From Triops longicaudatus (Eukaryota; Arthropoda; Branchiopoda; Notostraca; Triopsidae), in assembly GCA_022885665.1 (NCBI GenBank), contig JAGQDJ010000629.1, forward strand, positions 361,273 through 425,272: 64,000 nt of DNA, written 5' to 3'. The position numbers and the translations under genes were made by a program. Under the pieces are notes generated by a model, which worked only from the letters and a program-made list of their open reading frames with translations, was not told the origin of the DNA and ran no database searches. This document shows positions 40,695 to 53,016 of this stretch, piece by piece (the stretch's first letter is position 1; each line of letters starts with the position of its first letter).

Positions 40695-42016
40695 GCAAGA
40701 CCAAACAAAAGAGCTTTGTCTAAATTTCTTATCTCTTTCTTTCGCTCTCGGTGAGAAAGCTTCTCAAGTGACATGGAAAATAATGTGTCCTTAGACGATT
40801 GCGAGTATAAATTTCCATGAGCCTTTGTTTTAATTACGCCGGCTTGGGGAGTTGAAAAAGAAGCGAGGAATGTTGATAGTCAGCTTGTTTGCCTGGGGAG
40901 TCCATGTTATCTTTTATTGTTTGTGAAGGCTAGCAGTAACGTCTTCTTGGGTTAGCATTTTAATGGCGAATTGGGCAAAAGGTGGGGAAAGGTGGGGAGA
41001 AGAAGGAAAGGGTTACGAAGGCAAGACATTGTTAAGAGCCCCAAAAGTACTGACCTGCGGTACAAGTTATGTTTTCGTTCAAGCGCGAAGCTCCATTGGC
41101 TAAAAAGTCGCCCAGAAAGTCAGACAAGAATGCGTGTATGGTGCCGCGTGTTTGTCTTGTAAAAAAGGGGCCAAAGGATGAGAGTTTTTTCAATGGCGGG
41201 GACTTTGATGGTCCCCAACTTGTAGGGAGGTCTTTTTTGGCGAGGACGAGCATAGAATGCGTCCGAAAATCCGTGAGGATTTTTCTCCAGCCTTAATGAG
41301 CAACTACTTGAGACCTGTATGTAATTAAAATGTTGAACCTAGTTCTTTTCTAAATGTGTTTTGTCTGGAGCACTGTAATTTTCTCCGGGCTGGTGTTACA
41401 CTTGAAAACCGCAACGTTTTAGCTTAACTGTATAGACCCAAAAACTCCTTGACGAACTGCATAATCCATTTACGTGTGTGGAGTTGTTAAATTTGTATAC
41501 ACAAGCCTAACCTGCCTTCCCCCGTGAGAGTTCCAAGTCATGGCTGATTGATGCTGCGACAGCCTTTCTACGGTTCCTGCTTATTAAACTCAACGCCACT
41601 TTATAGACATGCTAATGCAACGAGCTGTGCTATAAACAGTGCGCAGTTTTCTCAACAGCGGCCAACCCTGATGCGTACTCCCCTATGCACCTACCACCTA
41701 TTTTAATTGTTGCCAACAACACGACAGCCATTGCTAATTGTTCCCTATGCAAAAGGTGCGTCCAGAAGGCGTAGTCAGAGCTAGCATTCTGGGTGGCTAC
41801 TACGTTTGTACCAACACGGGCAACAATGAAACTGAAAGAAAGACGAGCGCTGCGTGACGCGTTTACTTAGACGCAACTTTTTCTATAGTTATTTTTTGTT
41901 TCGTACAAATATTTTAGTAAAAAGAAAAGAATATATAGGCTCTATTGCGTACTTGCGGTGCTGTAACTACGTCTGGCATGGGTTATTTGTTTTGGAGAGG
42001 AGAGGGAGAAACTCAC
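40695..42016 (-). other. Non-coding stretch between two candidate Sp upstream exons
   Basis: I see no convincing gene on either strand. Plus-strand open stretches near 40971-41296 lie in several overlapping frames and look like chance. If both candidate exons are real, this is a 1.3-kb intron. Confidence 0.3.
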
Positions 42017-42105
42017 AGAAAGTAATTTGTTGTACAGGAATATACAGTTTCGTGGACTGTGGTGGATGTCCAGTTGCTTGCAAACATGGCTGCGGTGCAA
42101 TAAAG
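42017..42105 (-). other. Second candidate upstream exon (89 nt)
   Basis: The minus strand shows a very pyrimidine-rich acceptor (GGCCTTTTTCCTCTTTTACAG) before 42105 and the donor TCT|GTGAGTTT after 42017. All three minus-strand frames are open across the 89 nt. One frame has ATG in the context GCAGCCATGT. Spliced to 40692, that frame stops after a few codons, as a 5' UTR upstream ORF would. The frame that would enter the Sp frame has no ATG. It could be a 5' UTR exon of Sp or a chance pair of splice signals. Confidence 0.3.
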
Positions 42106-42107
42106 CT

Positions 42108-45100
42108 GTAAAAGAGGAAAAAGGCCGCGAAGCGTGAAGTGTTCCGCGTCGAGGGTTCGCTCATTCTACGGGGTTATTTTTGCCACCGTAATACCTGGCG
42201 TGTCATAGAGGACCAATGGCTAGGCAGCAAGCCTCGGTGTTGGGCCTGGTGTTGCTATATTTTTCGAGCGGTGGCTCTTGTTCATGATGTGTGCGTGCGG
42301 GAACACCGACACGCCTCTTTTTGTGAACGGGAGTTGCCCTCTATTCCCCCTTTTTTCCCGCCTCGACCAGACACCGATGGTGTCCAAGCAAATTAACACC
42401 GGAGCGAGAAGAAACCTTTTAGAAAAGGTGTCCCTATTTTTTCAGCGCTAAACTCCTCCTTACGTCCTCCGTACTCCCCATACAGTACAGCCACTTCCAT
42501 ATGTTACTTTTATGTGCTGCATTTTATGCGTTTTCATTAAGTAGGGTTTTTATGGTTACGCACTGTTCATTGCTCCCGTGGTATTTATGTCTAATTCTAG
42601 GTTTTTACGAGTTTTATAGTCGGGAGGGTGAGTGTAGAAAAAAGTGACAAGCTTCCACCCAATGGGGAACTTTATAGCGTGAAAAATTCGTGAAAGCTTT
42701 TCGCATTAGTGCTTAACCTTGACTGTTTTTAGTGTGCCTTTTCGTACGAAAAAACTTGAGTTTTTACACTTCGTAATTCTCCGCTCTTCACGGAGTTGAG
42801 TCCGGGAGTTGACAGTTTCAAGCTTGCGATTTCGCGCAGTAAAGATGACGATATCGTGCCCAAGGCTTGTTGCAATCGTGCAGCAACTTTCGTGAAACAT
42901 AAAATGGCAATCTCAACGGAGCTCTAAAGCTGCTGGTACAGAAACTGGTTGTAAAAGGCTAGTAACACTGTAAACTCTGGTCGTTAAATCAGTTTAGCTT
43001 CTTTAGTGTTAAAGTAATTATCAACCTTTGGGAACAATTTTTAAAGCTAATGGAGCGGTATGTTGGTTGGTGGAGTCTGTGGCTTGTTCACGGAAGTAGA
43101 CAGGGAACTAACGCGCTAAATGCGCAGAAACTTAGCGTGTGGTTGCACATTTGAAATCTAAGTCACAGCGCATTTCTACGCTTCAAGGCAAACAGTCCGG
43201 TATCGGTTGCAGAAAGGAAGATTCCCAGTTAACTGGAAGGAGACGGGAAGATGTGGAAGATAAACAAAATAGGGGGAAATTTCTGTTATGGGGGAAGATT
43301 ATGAGCATTCTAATAACCTTCTCATTCGTATATAGCTCTAGCACGTGCTTGGGCAAAGCAAAAGAGGTAAGGTCACAAAGGCTAATTGTTGCCGACTTAT
43401 TTATTAGGTTTGAAAATTGTAAGCAAGGGGGTTAAGGGTGGTCAGACTATAGCATTTGCCAAATGGCGGTATGCAATTATATACCCCCTTTGTGCCCTTG
43501 CTGAAACGTCAGTTGTGAGTTGGGCAAGGAAATCCGACGCGATTTGTGTACACAAAAGCCTTCAAATTACAACCTTCGAACATTCAGTTTTTTCTCAAAT
43601 TACACTAGTTGGCAGGGGGCATGCGAGTCTTGTAATTATCATCCTTGCGTCGCTAATCATACGTGTATTACGTGCAATTCTCGTTTCTCACATCTTAGAA
43701 CGTGACGAAGTGGCTGTTGGGCAAGGAAATCAAAACCCACGTTTGCAAAATCCAAAACCAACCTAGTCAGTTTGTGAGAAGTCGAAAAATGATTTTTTTT
43801 TCTAAGCTTTTGCGCCGCCATCTTGTTTGATGCTTGTTAAGGAGCACTGTATAACCACTCTGCACTGCAGCGCTTCTGCAAAGGTGTGTGTCGCTGTGGG
43901 GGTTAAACTTTACTTGCTGTTCATCTGTCAGAACGTACAAATTACAGGCTAAAGAGAGATTACATAGTTCACAGTTTTCGAAGCCGCTCGATGAAAAGAC
44001 CGATATGAATAGGGAGACAAGTTTGGCTTACTTGGGAAGATTGAATAGACTCATTATTATCGGATCGAGGCGGCTGCGTGGGTTCAAAGCTACAGAAAAA
44101 CGATTTGCCCATAGGGAGAAAGCTGAAATTTTCTGACGTAAGGTCGAAGATTGATACAAATCCTTTTGTTGACAACGAGGGAATCAATGGATGAACTAGA
44201 GCTTTGAATATATTTATGTTATTCTCGTGTCCCTTACCTATCTGTAGCTATTTATCTATTTTTTTCTTTTTACATATGTTTGCCGGGGGATTTACAAATT
44301 CTTTCAACAATATGTCACCTATATTTCATGTTTGGCAGCTTGTGAAAGACTAACTTTTCTCCGGGTCACCCAATTGTAGTGGAAGAAAGAGCGGTCGAAG
44401 AACCCAAGGCGCTAATGGTCTTGATGACAAGCCGCGATAAGCAGAAAGCCAAGTGGAGTAGGATGCCAGCTCTCGAAAAGCTATGCCGACTTCAATTGTG
44501 TGCTGTGTGACGCGTCTTTTGATCGACCCCGTCTTGTCCGACACTCACTGCTTAAGATACTCTTGCAAGACTTTCTCAGCCTGTGTACGGTAAGTCAGAT
44601 AATCTTCCGAACTTTCCAAAAGTGGCACTAAGTTGCGCTAGCAAAATGGTTTTAAATCATCAACGACCTCATTGAAGCGTGGCCCTATTGTCCACAACTG
44701 TTATCTCTTGCTTTAGACAAAGTATTTAATTTTGCCAATAAGCTACTCTCCTTGTGTTCTTTACCTTAATTGAAAAAATGAGTTAACTAAAGGAAATCCA
44801 GACGAAAGTGAGGTAAAATAGTACGTGGCAAAGTTTTAAACCATCAGTGACTTTAAATGCGATTATTATTTATTAACTCACGAGTTAGTAAGTTTAAATA
44901 TTGACATTTCGAACCATTTTGTTAAGAGTATTGGTTCTAGAAACCTCGTCGCTTTGACTGCGAAAAAAAATGACGCCGTTGAGAGGCGATATTGTGCAAA
45001 AGAACTAGCTGCCAGGCGAGGAAACCGTACTTAGGTGGTTTTCGGAGAGAAAGGAGTTAGAGAACCGGTCTCCCGATAAAATGAGAGCCATTATAGTGCC

Positions 45101-48100
45101 AGAGCAACACCTTGATTTATAGGACTCGTACCCAATAGCGATGCTATAGTCTTTTGCCCTATAAAAAATGAACCGGGAAAAATTATGAGAGCCGAGCGAC
45201 CAATGCGCACCACCTAGGGAACTTTCGCTACAGTCCTTGGGTTGATGTCGTCACTATGGCAACGCATCTATTGCCCACCAATAAGCGGCACGCCTTTAAT
45301 GGACCCGCTCTTAAGTCTGATTATATGAAACCCATTAATGTTCCTGCCTGATATGCTTCAGGGTACAGGCAGGTAAGAAAGCGAAGGGCAAGGAATGGGC
45401 ACAGTACAGGGCATTGTAGAGGGAGACACAGGGTGGTAGGGGATGAAGTTGGACACAAACGCCCACCAAAAAACGGAGGGCAAAAACTTAAGAGTGGCGA
45501 CCACATTAGGGCGCCTCCGTTACTATTCAACCGTCCCTCGGAACATAAGTAGGGAAGATTGTATTCGGTCGCTCAACAAACTGTTTTATGAGCTCTCATG
45601 AAACCCGCACAATAATGTTGGGGACGGACACGGACGCATCGTGGAAACAAAAACACGTTTTGGTGCATTTTCGCCACTGTAACCCAACCGCTACTGCACA
45701 CCCATCGCTTTTTATTCTTTTATAGACCTATCTTTACTACACATTTTTTTCTTTTTTTTTCTTAGGCGCCAAGCTTTGGTGCGTTGTTATTCCTCGGCTT
45801 GGTACACTTACGCTATATGGCAAATTCATAAAAGCTGTGGGTTGAACTATGGGGCAGTACCGTGATCAATCCATCTTTATAGTGCAACAGTACTCTTTGG
45901 TAAACAAGCTATCAAGCACATCATATACACACCGACACTTTTCCACCCTGGGTTTTAGAACTTTTTGTCCGTGTTTGAAGGAGAAAGTGTGGGTCGTTCC
46001 TGTGAGTCGGAGTTCCTTTAGTAAGCAAGCTATTAAAGGAAGAAAGAGCCATTTAATTTAATCGGTTTATTTCTTGCATTGCGTGACAGAAGCACGTTGG
46101 CTTGATGGACGTTTCGAATGTCTGCTAGTTGCCCGAGGCTACGTTTTGGCAACTTCTGTAAGAACAGTCCACAAACGTGAAAGTTATGGTGCTCCGTTTG
46201 AGTCCGGCGCTGCGACTTAAATGAGAAGTCTTGATCATTATCAAAATTGAAGGTGTTTTGTTTCAAATTGTTTACGAATTTTGACTGACATTAACACGCA
46301 AGTTCACGCAGAACGAGCCGCTGTCTAGCGTTGAATTACTCGAGGCTTTGGCTCGGTCGCAATGCTTATGTCTAGCCGCACGATTTGCCTAGATCCAAGT
46401 TTGTTATATCGATAGTAACTCCACGCATGCTTTGTGGGCTGAAATTCGTCACGAGCTTCAAAATGTTCGAGACAAAGATGCGACACACGTTGATGGGAAA
46501 CTGCAAACAAAAATTCTTCGTGTATTTATTTTCTTCTTAAAAACAGTTGAATTGTTCGGTAATTGAGTACCTCCTGGGGAGCCAAGCAGCCTTTTTCTCC
46601 CTCTTCTTGTGTTTTAAACCTATGCGGTATCCATCCTTGAGCAGGTAGATGAGAGAAAAAGGCTCTTGAGTGTGGAGATTAGCCCTTTTGAAACAGAGAG
46701 GCGGTTTTTTGGGGTGGCTGGCCTGTAAAGACAGCGCCGTTGGTTCTTCTTCACTAGGTTTCTATTCACGGTTAAGGAAACCTGCCGTGCAACCCAAACA
46801 CAGGTAAGATATATGGAAAAAGGGGAAGTGCGAGGTAGCTCCTTTCCTGCTGAGCGCCACAGTCGGGGGGCGATTCTCGTTATGCCATTACGTCTCTTTT
46901 CGTCCATTATATTTTGGAACAAGAGAATTGGTAGTAGTGCACTGTACTTGTATTGTACTGCCCTACGGTGACTATACAGTGCGAAGAGCTGCTATATCGA
47001 TGTTCAGTTTAAGACTGTCTGGTTCATTTTTAGATTTCCCTCGCAGGCACCTCATTATGTCAATTAAGAACAAGGATGATTTGACTAATTATGCCAGCTA
47101 TTAAGACAGCTCGTAGCTCGGAACTATGCAACCGATTTTCCAACTGCGGATGTAATTTTCCTTTGGTGTTGTGGGGTGGCTAGTTTGATGGCTTACACGA
47201 ATATGATGCCAATTGTTGTGCTAGCAGCGCTTCATATTTTTTCTTTTCAGCCCGTTCTTTCCTGTTCTTTGGAACATTGCGTGAGCTATAGCTACATATT
47301 TTTTGCGAGTGTGTTCCCTTTGGAAAGGTACACGAAATAGTTACAAGAAGAGCAAGTCAAATTGAGAAAAGGTTTTCCCTACCACGCTAGGACTCGGAAG
47401 GTTATGCTGTCTGTGTTGGGATTTTCAGTGTTGCCTCAGCCGTGGCTTGGCTTCGACAGGTGGCTAAGTTATGATCCAACCTTGTATTACTTTGTACTGT
47501 TTTCTCCCTCTCCAGACTTTTCAAAAACTTTCGGCTCTTTTTGACGGAAGACTTTGAATCCCAATATAGGCTTCTGAAAGACAGGTTTGGAGATTGCCAA
47601 AAAGTTAACGATTACAGTAGTCAAGGGTCTTGAGATATAGGGACTCGAAAACCGATCGGCTTTTGTTCCGCGGCGCTGTTTACCATCGGCTCGCTCTCTC
47701 TTTCGTTTCTTTCCTCTCATTTCCAAATACATTATACCCGATCCACCAGCTCCTACTTGTTCACTTCATGGAACACTGGTGAAGAGAATAGATAGAGGCG
47801 TGGGCTCAAAAATAGGCCTTGCATTTCAGTGGCATGGGTGTGAGAGCAACGAAAAATGTGATAGTTATATGGAAGTTTTGCTCGGATTCCACGTCGAAAA
47901 CTACGTATCGAACACGGGAAAATTATATAGCGTGCGAACAAGGTGTATACGACGTCCTTTATCTTTGCCGGAGACCCTAAAGAATGGGGCGTCGTGTGTT
48001 TATGGCAACCAAATGCGTCGGTTTCTTCGAACATGTTCAGTTTACACTACCTGGGTCGATTATTTTCCCGCTGTTCTACGTGTTTTATGCTACTAGGCCT

Positions 48101-49929
48101 TCCTGGGTATTATAAGATCTATCGTGTACGCTCCTAGACTGCATAAAAGTATCACACTGATTCACGAGCCAGTTCAATTCTTTTGTTCCGCCTGATAGAT
48201 GCAAAATACCCACAAATAGGACTAAGTATGTTGTGCATAAAAAAAACTAAACGTAACCATGTAGACTCTATTCTCCACCCCCTTCACCTTGCCGCTCACT
48301 TAAAGAAAAAAAAAGATGATACTCATTTAGTTTTCGTTGTAGCACGCACAGTAAGTGTGGGTTGTCATAAAGCCTTCACAAGTATGAGCAACTCCTAAAT
48401 AGAACGTTATGAAGCATTGTACTTGGTCGTATATATGACTAGGTTGTGGGCAAGTTGGCAACCCTATTTCCTGGGCTGAAGCTGTCCCGTAAAGTAACAG
48501 TTTACAAGGAGCTAAACTTGAAAGATATATTGTCCAGTCTGCTTAACTCACGGAGCCGCGTAGCTTAGCGATGTTCACTTTCAAGCTATAAATAATTGTA
48601 AGTAAGAAAAGTAGTCGATGGACAGAAAAGGCAAAAAAGCTAAAATAGAAGAGTGAAGAGTACATAAGGTTATATCGTGTCATGTACTGCGTGGCTTTAG
48701 CCGTAGACAAGATCCCTTCCACCTAAAAAAAAAAAAAAAGAAACAAACCCAGCCAGACCTAGGACGAGCTTATTGCATATGCGCAGCCTGCCTTTTGCTT
48801 AGCTCATTAGAATATATTTACAGGCCAAATGGTAAAGAGCTGTTTTGCTGTAGGGGGTCACTTATACAGTGTTTCGTGTAGTGTTTACTACAAACAGCGC
48901 CAGGTATACACTCCGAATTTTTTTTCCAACTTGTACTTTAAAACGTACCAGAGACACATTTTCTGTACTTTTGACATTGTTATGCAGTGAGTTTTATAAA
49001 TAAAAAGAAACATGACAAAATCCCCTTAATGAGCTTCCCAATAGATCTCCTTCTCAGTTAAGAAAAAGAATTGTTGTTTTTACTGTCTTGCCAATGGCTG
49101 AATGTGACTATGGGAACAAACTTTTGCTAGGGCCTATTGTTGGTGGCTTTATTATTTCTTTTACACGCGAAACACAAGCAACCAACAAAGCGAGGACGTT
49201 TGAGGCAAGAAAAACTACCTACGCAGAAAAAAAAAAGAGACTCTTCTGTCTATGTGTGTGTATGTTTGAGAGTGAGAACAGAAGACTTTTACATCCAACA
49301 CAACAAGAGAGAGAGAGCGAGACAGCATTATCGCCACGGTCGTTTGTCGCTCTTTTTCCATTCATAAAGCTTTAGTTAGACGTGTAGAGAGTGGTGTTGA
49401 AATGGTTAGCAGCAGCAGCAGTTGCAAGCGGTCTTGTACCAACTGTTTGCCTAGTCATTCCGTGGAGGAGGAACCGCTAGACCCCATCTAAGGGCCATTT
49501 TAACCTCACATCGAAAAAAAAAATCAGCCTGTGGTGCTGTATTGTGGTCTTGGAGAAGAGTTTGGACCGGAACAACGTATGGGCTACTGCCGGCGCTAAC
49601 TACGCTTTTTTTTCTGAACATTTTCATGTGGGGTTCTGGTGTGAGAGCGAGCACAGTTACAATATAAGGTTCCGGTGAACCGTCCGTATTCCATAAATGT
49701 CGTTACTACCTGGAAGCAACGGGGGCCGTTGGAGCTATTTTCATTTCATTTTTTAGTGTTTGACCTGGCTGAGGCGAATTAGGAGTTAAGGAATAGTCGT
49801 TTGGTCTGAGTATGCCATAATACTAGGTTGAGTTTGAACGTTTTATAGTTTTGTCATTCCTAAAACTACTGGGAATACGACACGAAACGTGACATGAAAT
49901 CTTTACTCCAAGTACTTTGGTACGTTTTT
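42108..49929. other. Upstream flank of the Sp gene without a recognised gene
   Basis: Holds a possible 58-nt minus-strand exon (44032-44089), a zinc-finger-like but irregular plus-strand peptide (44492-44560), and isolated plus-strand donors at about 44591, 45366 and 46804. A short CAGCAG run is near 49411. No complete gene can be built. Confidence 0.55.
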
Positions 49930-49956
49930 AAAATAAAAAAAAAAAATAAAAAAAAT
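49930..49956 (+). repeat. A-rich low-complexity tract
   Basis: Runs of A broken by single T bases. It could be a decayed poly(A) tail of a retroposed sequence or simple low complexity. I see no recognisable insertion to its left. Confidence 0.8.
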
Positions 49957-49989
49957 TTTTAAGTGCATGGGAGTTTTACTATTTTTCCC

Positions 49990-50010
49990 GGGGTGGGTGG
50001 GGTGGGAGGG
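49990..50010 (+). other. Canonical G-quadruplex motif
   Basis: Five runs of 3-4 G separated by single bases (T, T, T, A). This satisfies the G3+N1 pattern with one-base loops, the most stable class. It sits just downstream of an A-rich low-complexity tract (about 49930-49956) and inside a 66-codon ATG frame (49967-50167). Confidence 0.9.
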
Positions 50011-50167
50011 AGATCTTTTTTATGACCGTTTGTTAAGACCAGCCCCTTTGTCTTTAAAAATGCTCCCAAGTGTGTTAGATAGAGCTTTCGCATGGCAGAA
50101 GAGTAGGCAGGACTTGGAACCAGGAGAATCTGGGAAGATTTACCCTGGAGGGAGACACCGCCATTAA

Positions 50168-52613
50168 AGACGCGTTCTCAGTAGCCTGAAGGGGTTTTCA
50201 CAAAGCATGGAAGAGAAGTATTTTAGTTATGGCATGTAGTAAAGGGGGATCGTGCTGTTAAAGTAAGGAGTTTTGTATTAAACGCGTTTCCCCTGCCCCT
50301 TCTTGTCTTGTAAAAAGCCCCGAAGACAGACGAAAAAGTGATTTATAAATTTCTCAAACGGATAACGACTAAGGACTTTGTAAATGGTCACAGTTTGTCT
50401 CTGGCGTAGGCCTCATTTGTTACGTCCCCAGAGCTAGCTTTTCCTTAAGCAAATTGATTGGAAAATAACCATGGCGTGGTTTCCGAGGTGCTTCATTAAC
50501 GCAAGAGCGAGTTGTGTGGGGATCAAGAAAACGCCGACCAAGTCTTGGCTTCTCATTTTTTAAAACATCGTGACAAGCTTTCCTGCGCATTTTTTTCTGC
50601 TTCTTCTTCAGTGGTAGTAGAAGCATGAATTCTGTACTACTCGCAAATGACACACCATATGTTTATTAAGTACGCGTAGCACAAAATGCGCCATAACTTT
50701 TCGTAACGAGTGGTCGTGAGACAGAAAGTGCCAAAATTTTTATTCAATAATTGCAGCTATCGCTTATGGGCGTCAAAGCCCCCAGAAACGCACAATTTTG
50801 CATCACATTTCTGAACGACAAGGTAATACAGCCTTTGACTTTAGAGGAAGAAAACGACCGGTGTACATATGACACCGTTTGAAGCGTTCGGCAAACACTA
50901 ATATTTGCCCACTTCTCTTCGCACCTTGTGTGCCTTTGTTCGGATGAAGCGATCGCCAAAGAGGCATTAAATCGTTCAAAGAGGGGTGAAGAGATAACAG
51001 AGGGTAGAGAAAGAGAATCTCCTACCTCGTATCCCATAAGCGTCCTTCGCCTTCGATTGAGGGTGAATGGTTTTTGGCCCTGCATAACTATTGACAGCCA
51101 TACGGCGCGATCCGACTCGGCTCGGCTCAGCTTCAGCCCTGGGCTGGGTTGGCGCTAGCTTTCGAAGAGGCCGAAAGGTTTGTGTGTAAGGGCTAAGAGG
51201 GATTACACGGGAGCTAACAAAGGTATTAGTGTCCAAAGTACTTTCCGTTCCTTTTCACTTGAAGAGGCCATGCCCAAACCAAACCCAAAGAGAGACTTCC
51301 TGCAGTGAGAACACACTGTTCTCGATTGTACGGGTCCTGCACTGATCTTGTGCACGTATATAGAAGTTAAATAAAAAAAGGGGGGAATATAACCAAAGCT
51401 GCCAGCAAAAGAAAACGAAAAAGCTTAAGGAGCTGAAATGCTGAAACGGACAAATGTTTTAGGAATAAGAAAGGCGCATCCCCTCCTGTTCCGTATCTAC
51501 TATCCGACACTATCGTATCTCTTGACTCGTTCCCTCATGGATGTGAGCTTTATATTGAGTTCTTGTTAAGATAGCCATCTTGCCCAACTGGCTTAATTTA
51601 GTGTGGATTCAGTCAAGGGGAGTGCTATGCAAACTAAACACTTGCCTTGATTCTATAATTGCTATAAGTTACACTCCCCATGCTGTAACAGTCGTGAGTT
51701 GGAAAACCTTAAAATAAATTTTCAAAAAAGGCGTATTGGGACTGTATCTTGTTAGTGTCATATTTGCCAAGCAGTTAACCAAGTTTAATAGGTAGAGATC
51801 AAGTAGGTAGAGAGAAAAAAAAGGTAAACTCCGTACTCGGTAGCCAGGTCGAGAAAATAAAAAAGGCGAGAAAGGTTTTTCAAGCGATGATGTGCGAGCT
51901 AATGCAAATAGCATTATGCATGAGTCTGTGAGAAATAGAAAGGCACAAACTTTGGTTGTTCTATACGACTTGCATAAACGCTTGAGAAACAAGGCTCTGC
52001 ACCAGAGTGCCTGTACTAAAAGGTTCAACACGATTGAATATGGGCATTGAAATACGGGCTGAGAAGCGCTTTCCCAAACGAATTCATTAAACTGCACCAG
52101 CCCAAATTTCTGGCTCTGCTTTTTGCTGCTCCGTGAACGTTCTCACCATCGGGTTTTCCTATTATATCCCCACAAATCCATATCCCTCGCAAAGAATACA
52201 CCCGAGTTTCTAAAAGTGCGTTTATGTACTCCAAACTAGACTACAAATTTAAAGCGGTCTATTGTTACACGATGGCTAAAACAAAGTTTGCCAGCCTTGC
52301 ATGTGATGTGCAACGTGACACCCCCATTTCGCTTACGTAGTTTATGAACGCCTATGTAAGCCTCCTCCAGTTTCTTGAGTCCCTTTTGAGAGCAGTTCCT
52401 ACTTAGAGCTCATTATTGGTACCTCCAACCAGCTGCTGAGGTGAAGGCAATAGCGTGGTAGCATGAAAGGTGCGAAAATATGAGCTTGGCACCCCGGACA
52501 TATGTGAGCGTAGGTACCCGAAAAGAGGGGTGGGGTTGGGAAGAGGTATAGTCTCGTTCAAATCTTGTGCAGTGCAGGAACACATAGGGAACTTGTGTCT
52601 ATGAACATGGCAC
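50168..52613. other. Stretch without a recognised gene
   Basis: The longest frame is a hydrophobic 142-codon minus-strand one at 51669-52097, with no recognisable family and AT-driven Phe/Leu composition, so I treat it as chance. A G-rich run (GGGGTGGGGTTGGG) lies at 52527-52540. Confidence 0.55.
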
Positions 52614-52782
52614 TATAAGGAGCAACTTAATGCCCAAAGCTCTGCCGGGAGTTTGGAGTCCAGGTAGGTGAATGGCTCGTTTCGCGGCTGCGTTGTCGCA
52701 CACAATGGCCGCCACGGCCTCACTGGAAACCCTGCTTATCACCCAAAGCGCGAGCCTGGACAATAAACTTACTACCACTGAG
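52614..52782 (+). other. Possible promoter and first coding exon
   Basis: TATAAGG at 52614-52620 is followed 58 bases on by an ATG at 52672 and by a second in-frame ATG at 52705 in a near-ideal context (ACACAATGGCC). The frame starts MARFAAALSHTMAATASLET and is GC-rich to a possible donor, GAG|GTGTGT at 52783. The open frame then runs on to 53016 with a poorer composition. No family is recognised, and chance is a real possibility. Confidence 0.2.
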
Positions 52783-53016
52783 GTGTGTTTCCAACTCTTA
52801 GGTTATAGCCGGTGTGAATGGTATAACACTACTCCCCCTCCCCCCTGTCGATATCCCCCTAAAAGCAGAGTTTTCTTTTGTCACTATTCCTCGCCGCATC
52901 TCGATACTTTTGCTATATCAAAAGCCTCCCAATACCGCCAATACCACTACCAACTTTCCCTGTTAACGTTTCCTTACAAAAGTAGGATATTAGTGACAGC
53001 TATACAGTGCGCATAA

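Noticed and set aside
42139..42170. tRNA B-box-like GTCGAGGGTTCGCTCATTC
   Set aside because: No matching A box or acceptor stem. It cannot fold as a tRNA.
43319..43367. Plus-strand mini-exon with CAAAAGAG|GTAAGG donor
   Set aside because: Only about 31 nt after the best acceptor, with no partner exons. Isolated donors of this strength are expected many times in 64 kb.
46756..46803. 46-nt plus-strand segment with good acceptor and CACAG|GTAAGA donor
   Set aside because: Very short, open in two frames, and no connecting exons. Not enough to claim an exon.
51669..52097. 142-codon hydrophobic minus-strand frame
   Set aside because: Phe/Leu/Ser-rich composition follows from pyrimidine-rich DNA. 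No signal peptide or membrane topology is consistent with a known family, and there are no flanking gene signals.
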